A stretch of DNA of 40,876 nucleotides from Ectocarpus siliculosus (lineage: Eukaryota > Sar > Phaeophyceae > Ectocarpales > Ectocarpaceae): the NCBI GenBank assembly GCA_000310025.1, contig FN649755.1, positions 3,435,865 to 3,476,740 of the forward strand, in the 5' to 3' direction. This document shows positions 1 to 11,600 of the stretch, piece after piece. Both the position numbers and the translations under genes were made by a program. The notes beneath the pieces were generated by a model. It saw only the letters and a list, made by a program, of their open reading frames with translations. It searched no databases and was not told the DNA's origin. How positions within the stretch are numbered: position 1 is the stretch's first letter; the number at the start of each line of letters is the position of its first letter.

Positions 1-163
1 GCGGGGGGGGGGGGGGGGCTCCCGTTCCCCTCACGATAATTGCTTCGTTCGACCACAACCAAGACCCAATCAGACCGGGGCGTCTGGAGTGCAGTGTACG
101 GGGGGATGCACATTGCGCTCCAGACCCACCCGTTTGACCCCTCTTCTTTGCGGTCGAATACAG

Positions 164-254
164 GATATATCGGGAGGGGAACGGAAGTGGTTTCGTGAAA
201 GGCTTTACGGACGAGCCGGAGTCCCTCCTCGCCGGCTTCGGCAAGCTAGAAAAG
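164..254 (+). CDS. ERCC4: XPF exon a (helicase-like region)
   Basis: It follows an acceptor at 162-163 and ends at a GT at 255, phase 0. It encodes IYREGNGSGFVKGFTDEPES and then LLAGFGKLEK, matching the XPF segment just before the conserved LYLWPRFH block. It is the leftmost exon seen; earlier exons lie outside the window. Its 3' end with the donor is repeated at about 451-500. Confidence 0.9.
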
Positions 255-3086
255 GTCCGGATTGTTGAGCAGCTTACCCTGTTGCTGCTATTGCTGCTGC
301 TGCTGCTACTGCTGCTGCTGTTGCTATTGTTGCTACTGCTGCTGCTGCTGCTACTGCTGCGGTTGCTGCTGCTGCTGCTGCGATTTCTGCTGCTGCTGCT
401 GCTGCTGTTGCTGCTGCTGTTGTCATTTTACTGTCATCGACCTCTGTGGTGCTAGCTAGAAAAGGTCAAGATTTTGAGTAGCATCACCGGTTGCTGCTGT
501 CGCTTTTGCTCTTGTTGGTGTTGTTGTTATTGTGTCTGCTGCTGCTTTTCTTTGTCTGTTGGAAATGTTGTTTTACAGTTGTCAAAATTGGTACGTGTGC
601 TCGTGCAAGTGCTGATTCTACTGCAGGTGCTGGTGTGTTTGATTTGTCCTGTTTGTTGTACCTGTTTCCTTTGGTCTCCTTTTTTTTCGTTTTTGTTTTC
701 TCAGATTCTGCGCAACCTAGGTGTGGCTAAGGTCTTCCTCTGGCCGCGATTCCACAGCCTCGTGGCGGAGTCGTTGGAACGACGCCCTCCCCAGGTGGAG
801 GAGCTGGTTCAAGGCCTCACGGCCCCCACGAAAGAGGTAATTTGTAATTTCCCACGAGCAGTAGGTGACATAAGATAGCACACACCCCGGGCCGATGTTC
901 AAGGCTCGCCTTCTCCACAGCAGAAAGAGCGGCAGCACCGAAAACGGCGGCGTTGAAGCCGTCTCGTCGAGAGCTTTCCGGATGCGCATCCTTCGTCTAT
1001 GTCTCCTCTTCTCGCCAAAGAGGTGCAGTCCAGCATCTCCATTCGTTCGTCAGCAGTCGCGTTGTGTCGAGACGGGCGGTTGTCTCTTTCCAACTGCTGT
1101 TGTGGTTGATCGGCACGCCTTCAATTTGTCAGCAATGGTGTTAGCGAGACAGGTTGTCTCAGTACAGCAGTATGACGTAGCAGCAACCTGCATACAGTTG
1201 GGGGGGCTCGCCGCCCTCACCAACGAGGTACCACGTACCGTAGGCGACGTACGATATCACACCCCCTGGACCGCTTTTTTGAAGCTCGATTTCTCCACAA
1301 CCAAGCCGGTGCGGAACGAACCCGATATGTCTGCGGAAAGCCCTCGGCGAGATATTTCCAAAACCGCCACTGCTGCTGGTGTCAGCACAAAATCTTGGTT
1401 GTGGAGCAATCGAGCCTCGACAATCGGTTTCAAGGCGGGGGGTTGCCACCTCTCTTGCCTCTCTCGGTATCTGGAACACGATGTCGATCCTATTTGCCTT
1501 CTTTCGTCTGTCATCGCAATTTACCTAGATGGATAATTGCTCTTCTATATTTTTCCTTTTGTTTTTCAAAGTGTACAACCGCAGGCAGACTAGATACCTT
1601 CAAGATCAATATCACAGCAGTCCCAGGGGATCTTCCATAATGTGTTGTTGTGGTGGTTGTTGTTGTTGTTGTCGTCTTACCATTAAAAAACGGTTCCGAT
1701 CTCTCTACCCAGTACATTGATCAGTCCGTAGTAGTCTAACCCTTGACGCGGTCGATTCCCGTGGTCACAGGCTAGGTTACCAAATAAAGGTATGCTAGAT
1801 AGTACCACAGCAGTTGACAAGGATGTTTCTGTGAGACACCTTGCATACACAGCTGACATGCATTGTCTAGGGGCGCGCTGCGCCTTCTGCGGGTGCAGCA
1901 AGGGACCGTAGTCCTGATGGATCACAGTCTGTTCGAGACAATACTACAGCAGTCGAAGGGAATCTTTCTGTAAGATTCCACTTGTAGAGAATATGCATCC
2001 CACCACAGAAACGTTACTCGCTCGAGACAATACTACAGCAGTCGAAGGGGATCTACCTTTAAAACGCAACACCCGAAGTGTCTCCAAACGCAGCTGACAT
2101 GTCTATTGGCGCGCTGCACCTTCTGCGGGTGCAGCAAGCGACCGTGGTACTGATTGATCACACCCCGTTTGATACAACACTACAGCAACCGAAGAAGATC
2201 TTATCTGTAAGATACCACAACACACAACCGAAGTTTCTCCATACACAGCAGACATACATCGTCTATTGGCAATCTGCACCTTCTGCGGGTGCAGGAAGCG
2301 ACCGTGGCACTGGTTGATCACATCCCGTTCGATGCACTACCAAGCAGCCGACGATGATCTACCTGGGAGATTCCACAAAGACCTACCCGACGTTTCCATA
2401 CACAGCTGACATGAATCGTCTCTTGATACGCTGTGCCTTCTGCAGGTGCAGCAAGCGATCGTGGTACTGATGGATCACACCCTGAGAGAGCTCAGGGGAG
2501 CGGCACCTTCCCTCGACAGCGCTGAGCTTACAGTCGAGAGCTGCATCTTCAACTCCTTCGATAGGTGTGCGCGCATGTGTTGTTGCTTCCTTCAACTCTT
2601 TCAATAGCTGTGGTGGGTTTGTGTTGTTGCTGTTGGTGTTTTTGGACGTGGTAAAGTAGTGGTTGGGGTTGCTGGGCACGTTGGATTGATACTCTTGATG
2701 CGTTGACTCGAGAGATGCATGTTCATGTCCTTCGATACGGTGCTTGTGCTGTTGCTTCCCTCATCTTTCGAAAAGGGTGTACATATGTGTTGTCGCGTCA
2801 CATCCTTCGAAAGTTGTGCACGTTTGTATGCTTGCTTCGTCTCCGTTGATCGACGTGCACTTGTTGCTCCTTGCAACTCGTTCTATAAAATCCTTCGGAA
2901 AGCGTAGACATATGGTTGCTTCAACTGCTTTGATAGGTGTGCATGTGCAGTGCTACTGTTGCTGTTTTTGGACGTGATAGCGGTGGTAGGTGACTGTGGT
3001 GCGTTGATTGCTGTTGATGCGCTGAGCTCACGGTGGAGAGATGCATCTTCACCTCCTTCGATGGGTGTGCATGCGGTGTTGCCGTC

Positions 3087-3124
<38 letters not shown>

Positions 3125-4766
3125 AGTTGCGACGGTGGTGGTGGCGGGGGGCTTGAGCATGTCTGCTGTGAATATCACCGTCGCTGTTACTATGGATATT
3201 GTTGCTGTTGCTGTGGCGGCTGTTGTTGTTTTTGTTCTTGATACTGATGTCGCTGACGTCTATGGATTCCTTTTTTTTTGTTTTTGGCAGGTCAGCGCAA
3301 CGCCAGCTCGAGCCAGAGTGGCATCGCGTCGGCTTCAAAACCAAACAGGTATGGCAGATACTCAACAGCTAATGCAGGTATCGCTCCAAGCCTCCTCCCT
3401 CCAACACGCAGATTGCCCGTCATCGGTGATCGGCCCTGTCGTGACAATGAGCCGCTCTCGAGGACGCGTGGTCAATGGTCTAACAGCTAAGGCGCGCGAA
3501 TCATAAGAGTACGCCTCCCCCCGCCCCCACACGAAGATCACGCACGTACAAATACGCGATTCGATCGAATACGTGCCGCTGGTAGGTGCTATGCATATCC
3601 CTTGCTTGCAGCTTCCTGTGAGCGCGTTGTTCACAGACATGTGCGACACAGCCAGGTAGTTGGAAACGTAACATTGTCTGGTTGAGGCATCGTCTTCGTC
3701 GTGCAGCAGTCGAGCTTTGGAAGATTGTGGGTCCAAGAGATGTGGCATCTTGCGCAAGCACACCGTGGGTGCTAGGTATCTAGCTGTTGAGTGCGTCTTT
3801 CAAGGCGATAGTGAGCACAGCCAGGGTTATAGACACGCCATGCCCAGCTTGCGACTCCGAGCCCCTACTCATCGTGGAGGAATACCTGTCGACTGAGGGC
3901 ATGTGTGTATGTGCCTCTTTGAAGGCCGTAGCGGGCATGGCCAGGTGGACGTACAGACCATGCCTTCATGAGACATGCTGTACGGCTTCACGGGCCTGCA
4001 TGCAACAGGATGTCCGCCGATTAGGATTTATATACGCAGGGGGCAAGGTGGGGCAGTAAAACAAGAAACAACCAAAGCTCCTGTCTGACCTTCCTCTTGT
4101 GTGGCCCCGGCTGAAACGTCAGGTATATACGCCGAAAGGCCTGAAAACCGGCACAAGAATAGATGGGACGAACAGACACACGTATGCCCCATAGTTGCCC
4201 CAAGAACGAGCACCCTGCGCCGTAGGTTTCAATACCGTTCTTTCTTTAGTATTATGTGTCGTTTATTTTATTTTATTTTTATATATATATATTTGTGTTT
4301 CTTCTTTTTAATTTTTTTCTCCAGCCTTCCGCTCTTGCTATCTACATCTGGACCCACGTGTTTGCAACAATAACCGCACTGTGCCAGGAACAAATGAATG
4401 CGTACTGGAAGGGAGGAATAGGTCGGCTGCTCCTTGCTTGGTGTTACTCGCTGTTTCACACCCTTTGTTCCTCTTCTTACCAGCGCTCATACAACGTTCC
4501 CACACTAGCTGCTGCATTTCAGCACCCGCATTCAGCTTGTGTGAGTCCGCAAGGTTGAAACCGTCTTTTCCCCATTCTTTTGTGTTTTGCTTGCGTCGAT
4601 CTCTGTAAATAGCTGCTCCAAGACCTCAAGACCTTGCGGTCGTTGCTGGATTACGTGTTTCGGTACGATGCCATCACCTTCTACCAGCTCCTGCTGGGGG
4701 AGAAGAGCAAGGCCGCAGCCGTACGGGATCCCCCTCTGTGGATCGGAACTTCAGCGGCCGATAGGT

Positions 4767-4826
<60 letters not shown>

Positions 4827-4943
4827 TTGTTGCTGTTGCTGTTGCTATTGCTGTTGGTGTTGGTGTTGTTGTCATTGTTGTTGTTGTCGGTGGTGTGATG
4901 TTGGTGATGGTTATGGCTTTCGATGATGGTGTCGGCGGTGTTA

Positions 4944-4977
<34 letters not shown>

Positions 4978-7900
4978 ATTGTTGTCGGAGGCAGTGGTGG
5001 TGGTGGTGTAGGTGCGATGTTGATGCTGTCGTCGTGGTTGCTGCTGCTGCTGTCGCTTTTACTGTTGTCGTCGGTAATTGCAGAGCTGTGTTGCTGCTTT
5101 TGCGGTTGTTCCTGGTGGTGGTGGTGGTGTTCTTTATCTCGTCTTTAAATATCACATCCATCCCCTAACCCGCTTACAATGAAAGCCCGAGGCTGTATTG
5201 AACCACGCCTCCCCACCGAAGGATCAGGGCGTGCGAATACATAAACCCTTCCCCCCTTCCCACTCCGCACAATCTCAACCCACTGCTTGCTGTCTACCCG
5301 ACCGACCAGGTTGTTCGTGACGGCGAAGGCGAGGGTGTACAAGATCGTTCCTCGGAACGGTGCCGGTGGCGCTGCTCACGGACCTCGAAACAGCGGTGGC
5401 GCGGCCAAGAAAAACGCCACTGCCGCTGCTGCTGCTGCTGCTGCTGCTGCTGTCGGTGGCGGCGGCGGGGGCACCGCCGGTGGTGGTGGTGGTGGTGGTG
5501 GTGATGTTGAGTACGAGGTGAAGCTGGTTCTGGAGGAAAACGCGAAGTGGCGGCTTGCGGCCGACGTGATGAAGGAGATCCGCGACCTCCACGCCGCGAG
5601 ACAGAGGTAACGGCGAGCGCCGTAGCTGTGTTTTTTTTTTGTGTGCGGGGCCCCTTGAGGCATGCTTCATGTATGATGCCGGGTGCCCAGCAGTTGCGGA
5701 AAAATAAATACACGCACACAAAGACTACCCATTCGAGATATACTCACAGTCGAACGGGATGTGTGTGGCGTCTTTTCAGGGAGTGGAGGAAAACCGGCTG
5801 GGTATGTACTGGACTTATTTCGAGTCTTTTTAAGTCTATAAACTGATGTGCGATGCAAACCCGGCGTGACGCGTCCTGATAATGTGTCGGAACCACCAAT
5901 CATTGTTTGTTCAATTTCGCCAATGAGCTCATTATGTTGTCGCTGACAGGCCCGTCCGTTTCCCCTCGGTTTCCCTCGCAGGCAACGCGTGGTTTCGAAA
6001 TCGCCGGTGCCGGCGGAGTCGTCAGCGGTTGTAGAGCCGGCGGGGGGAGCGAGGGTGCTCGTCCTGGTGAAGGATGAGCAGACGTGCACGCAGCTGCGGG
6101 AGCACTCTGCTTTCGGGGGCCCCGCGATGATGAAGAGGCGCTTCCTCCAGTGAGTGTCGCGTCGTCTCCGTTGGATTTGTATGTAGCGTAGGTGACGTAA
6201 AATACCACACCCCCTTGGACCGATTTTCAAAGCTCGATTACTCCACGACGAAGAGTATGCTATAGTCAAATGATATATTGTGGAAAAGATCTCGACGAGA
6301 CGGTTTCAACGCCGCCATTTTCGGCACGGTCACTCTTTCTACTGGGGAGTGGTCGAGCTTTGACAATCGGCCCAGGGGTAGTGGTAAATATCTTGTGTCT
6401 CCTACGGTAGTTCCGCCTTTGGTGCACAGTTCTCATGACGATGAAGAGGCGTTACTTGCAGTGAGTGTCGTGCCGCGTCCATTAGAAGTGTGTAGCCCCG
6501 CCATTTGGTGTGGGGCTTTCGACTGTTTTTTCGTGATTTTGTCGCGCTTTGGGGGTCAACCGTAGCTAGATGTGTGTGTCTTTGCCTGTCTGTTATTCTG
6601 TCGGTAGGTCGGTCTGTCTGTATGGATGTAGGGAGTTGTGGCGGCATTCTTGGTACACTCTCGCCCCCGCACCCAGGCGACCTATCTCTCTACTTTGCTC
6701 GTATTTCAAAACCGCCCGGAAGCCCGAACTGCGCGGTGCGGCCAAACCCTGACAGTCCCGAGTGTTGTTTCTTACCAAGCATGACAGTCCCGTGGTTGTA
6801 TATATTGAACCGTTCGTAGGTCGGGTGAATACATCACTCTGAATGCATCGCTAATTTGTCCTTTGACTTTCATCTCTGCAATAGAGATATGCAGAAAAGA
6901 GCTTGGTTTGTTTCGGCGAACAAATTTGAAATTGATGTAAGATGTAAGGTCGTTGTTGTTTGCGTGCTTGGCTGGTGTTCTTAGGTTCGTCCGAGAGTCC
7001 GAGGAGCGTACGGGAAGGGTCGCTGCCGCAAGGGGGGCCGGCGGATGGAAGGGAGGACGTCGGTGGAATAGCAAAGGTTCGTCGAATCAGAGAGGCTCAA
7101 CTGATAGTGGAAGCACGGCTGAATCCCCCCCCCCCCTTTTTTTTTGCGTCTTAATCCGGCTCGGTTGAGGCATTTCTTGTACACCAGTAGGTTATAGTTT
7201 TGCAATAGCAATCAACTGCTCTTGCCGTTTGTTGCCATGGAGGCTGGAAGGGAGGAAGTCGGTGGAATAGCAAGGGTTCGTCGCATCAAGGAGGTTCAAC
7301 TATTTAGTGGAAGCGAGCTACCCCCCCCCGCCCCCTTTTGTGCCCTTGGGGTTTATTTAGTGTTGCAATAGCATTACAATGTACGTTATTTGCCACGGTG
7401 ATACGAAGGGGGGACGTCGGTGGCACTGCAAAGGCCCATGGCATCAAGGCCGCACCAACAATAGAAGCACAGCTAATCCCCCCCCCCTCGTGGGTTTTCG
7501 CCGCTTGGCAACGAGGTTGCAAAACACCCCGATCGCTTGGTGCTCGACAACCAAGTTACGGTTGCTTTTTCGTTCTTCGTATTAGACCAATCAGAGGTGA
7601 ACGCCGATCGCATTTCACGATGACTGCACCCCACGCTATTCGTGCCGTACGCATGCCTTGGGCTTCTCGAACGCCATCATACAGATACACAAGTGATTTT
7701 TCGCCTTTGATCTATCAGAGCTCGATATTGGCGCTTGTTTAGGCTTGAGGTGATTCGGTTCCGAATGTCGATGTGTGTGCGTGCGCGCGCGGGGGGGGGG
7801 GGGTACGTGTTGTCCAGGCGGTGAGTCTGCCGGGCGTTGGGGCGCGAAACCCAAACGCGGCGGAATGAGCGGGGTTGGCGTCGGCGCTTCCCCTGCTTTT

Positions 7901-8629
7901 CGTCATTCTTCATCCTCTGCTACGGCGGGAGGAAGAGGAGGCGGGGAGGGAGCGACGAAGGCGACGAAGCTCAGCTTGGAGCGGTCGCTGTTGAAAGAAT
8001 TGGTGAGAGGGTTGTTTTTTATTTTTGCCGTTTTCGTTGTCGCCGTATAACCATTATAGCCTTTTAGTCAGCGCTGACTGTGATGGTCTTAATGGGTTGA
8101 GTTCGGCTTCTGTGCTGCTTGCTTCCGGAGATGTAAATAGTAGCATTGCACCATGCACGCAGGAAAGCCCTTTCAAGCACACGGGAGGGTACCGGCCCGC
8201 CAGCAAGATACTGCACGTCTTTTGAGCAAGCCTTACATCAGGCTCTCAACGATTGAGCACAGGCTGCCGTTGCTGAGGTACCACCATGTGGTAGGATGCA
8301 GTGTGATGCCGGCCACCGAGCCCAGTTTGTTTCCTAGGTTTTTCTTCCCAAATTTCTGAGCCTCTGGTTTCAGTGAACGGGTTTCTTTTGAGCACGGGCG
8401 GCACTACTATGGTAGACTTGGTTAGGAGGCTTTGTTCTGGTTCCCGATCCTGCTCGCTTCGCACACTCGTGAGCCTTAGTTTGTACCAGAGAACATCTAT
8501 CTTTTTGAGCATAGACCGATGGCCCGGCGCTGTTGCTGTGTGGTTCTGATTATTGTTCTGGTGTTGAACCTGCGGTCGTCTCGCAGAGAGAACGGCTGGA
8601 GTCGGAGCAAGCCGTTGCCGATGTGCTCG

Positions 8630-8661
<32 letters not shown>

Positions 8662-11600
8662 GCACGACGAGCCGCAGCGGCGGCAGCGGCATCGACAGGA
8701 ACTGTAGCCAAGAGGGGGGGCGGCAGCGTCGACCTTACTGGTGATGATGACGATGGGGAGGATAGGGACGCGTCCCCTTTACGAGGGGATGACAGCGGTG
8801 CGTCCCCCCCCCCTCCACGTCCTCGAAAAAAAACGCCCGGAAACGATGACGACGAAAACTGGGTAGTCTAGCACAACGAGCTGGCGTGTTGTTTAAACGT
8901 TTGGCGTGTAGGCCCGACACGAGGTAACGCAATATTCCAACGAAGCTAGGTTCCTTGTTTTTTGTTTTGTTGTTCTCGTCACATCATTGACCTCACACCA
9001 TTAACCGTTTCGGTCTCTGCTCAGTACCGTCTATGCATTATGCAGCAGTGCTTCAATGCAAGACGGGTTGTTTTCCGTCTGCGGACACCTTCAACGAAAG
9101 GTGCCATTTATTTTCGTGGGCTTGTTTCTACGGGAACGGATTCATTCCTTGTGTTGATGTAGCGAGAAAAGAGCGCTGAGTCGATAATCGACGGTTTTAG
9201 CAAACGTGATGTTTATTTTTGTTCGCGCCACGCGGGCGAAAACTTGCGGCGAGAGATCGGTAAGGTAAGAACGAAAAGCCGACGAGAGACACGTTATCAA
9301 GACGGCCCAGAAAAACCAACACTATCGCGATTCAATTCTGTTTTTTTATTTTCCGCCATACCCTGGTGGCAATCCGCAGCGTTTTTTTTTTTTTCTACGC
9401 CTTCCGTAAATTGTGCCTCGTTTTTTTTCAGGTCACGCCGGTGAAAACAGGCGGCGAAAGGTCGGTACAGGGAAGAAGCGCAGCAGGGAAGGGGATGGGG
9501 GACAGAGCGGCGACGAAGCATCGGTACCAGAGGAGCGAGGGGGAGAGGGAGGAGGGCGTAAAGAGGACGGTGTGAGTGGAGGGGGGGGGGGAGGCTCATC
9601 GTCGTCCTCGGAGGGAAGGAAAGCATCTGCTGGCAGAGGAGGGGTTTCACGAGGAAGGGGCAGCAAAGGCGGGGGCGGGAGAAGGGGGAGATCGGCAAGA
9701 CGGGGCGGCAATGCCTCAGGCGCATCCTCAGCGGCAAGAACAGGAGGGGGTGAGGCGGGGGGCTGTGCATCGGGGGGAGGAGGAGGGGGAGGAGAGGACC
9801 TGGTGTTCGAACCGTTACCCTCTCTCCACGCGGTGGTTTTCTCCTACGCTCAGGTGAGAAGAGAAGGGAAGACAAGACAAATCCGGGTGTGCTCATGTTT
9901 CAATCATGGAGGAGGGGGTACCGTGGTATGAGAAATGCGGGGTTGTCATGATATGAGGGGTTGCCGCCAGAAGCGGGGGATGCGTGGGTGCCGTAGTGTG
10001 GTATGCGGGAGTGCCGCGGGGAGCGAAGAGGTTCGTGATTTCCGTTGGACAAGTGCGTCTGCTTGGGGAAGCCAAGGACTCATCACGATAAGGACACTTA
10101 CGATATTGGCTGAGGGGTGGCACACAGGGAAAATCGAGTAGAAAACTTCAATCGGAGGACGCAACTGCGGCGGAGGAGAACAGGTTGGGGATGGCGGGAC
10201 CTGCCCCTAGCGTGTTGAATGAGGTTGAGGTGGCAGGAACCTTGTCACAAACTTGCTTGTCGGTTCATTGGTATTACCCCTCCGTGCACACGCATATGAT
10301 GGCCATCACAAGTAAATTTGAGCGTGGAGGCAGGAGGAGAGCATTTTGGCGACAAACCCGCAGAGCGTGTGGACAGTAGGGTCTGGCGAACCACCGTTTC
10401 AATGATCTTTGTTGTCGTTACCGCTGTGGTCATACATCATGTCTTTCTATTCTGTCTTTTTATGTCCAAGTTTTCTTTTCGAACCGTTTGGCGATGTATG
10501 ATGTTTGCCGTTTCACTGTGTCTGCTGTGCGTCATGTCTCCTTTTTTTTTTTGCCCTTTGCGTTTTTGATGTGCCCCTCTTTTTTTTTTCTTCTCGACCA
10601 GGCTCGGGAAAGCCTCAACATTCTCCAGGACCTAGAGCCGGACTTTGTGGTTTTGTACGACCCCGACGCGGCGTTCGTTCGAACCCTGGAGGCCTACCAG
10701 GCAGGGAGGCCGCTCGACCGCCCCCCCCTCGTGGTGTACTTCATGCTGTACGAGCAGAGCGTGGAGGAGCAAAGGTAAAAAGGGGAAAGGGGGGAAGCTG
10801 GGCTATTTGGTTTTAGGATATGTACACGTTTGATGTGTTGTAACGACGAATGAAAAGCGTGTAGGAGCAAAGGTAAAAGGGGGACTTGGGCTATTTATTA
10901 GGGTGTGTGCACTTGAAATGTTCCGATGTGTTGCCATGGAGAGGGGCGTCTCAACGGTGCTTGTTCTGTATATGCTGTACGCGAAGGGGGGGTGGGGGAG
11001 GGTGTACTCATAGTCTGCCGTAAATTGACCTCGCGTCCCTAGAAAGCCGGGACGGAGCACGCCGGGTTCTCACCGGACCAGGCTCTCACACCACCAAGCG
11101 CGAAGCACCGTGAGGTATTCGGAGAGTCGCATGAGGGTGCGCTGCGTCCTGCCAAGGGCGTTCGGCGTCTTGTGCTTACTTCCTTGCGTACGGATGACAG
11201 TTGCGTATGACTTAAGTTATTTTCTGGTGCTTTCGATTCCAGAAGACAGTTGGAAGCACAGTGTACTGGCTCGAGGGTGCTTGGCCAATTGAACACAAGG
11301 TGGTGCGATCATCCCCTTTGCGCGCAGCGAGGGTTCTCGACCCCGCACAACATAATGTACTCGACCACCATCCACTAATGGTTACCGCAACAAAAAAAAA
11401 CTCGCTAACCTGGCCGCCGAGCTCACGAAGTGATCGGCTTGTTTTACGACGTGGTTGCCAAGCGACGAAAACCCAACCCCGATGGCAAACACAGGGGAGG
11501 AGGGGGGGGGGGGCATATTTTCTCCTTCTCGTCGTTTTGGAGATGTAGACGAATTGGGTGCGGTACCTTTGTTTTGGATGCATGGTGTCATTTGCCTTGC

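Noticed and set aside
195-459. Poly-Leu and poly-Cys open frames over the CTG repeat
   Set aside because: They are generated by the microsatellite after the exon a donor; only the first 20 residues of the poly-Leu frame are real XPF coding.
8587-8862. Longer version of the poly-Gln XPF exon ending in DDDENW
   Set aside because: The donor at 8863 gives phase 0, but the next exon needs phase 1; the donor at 8798 fits.
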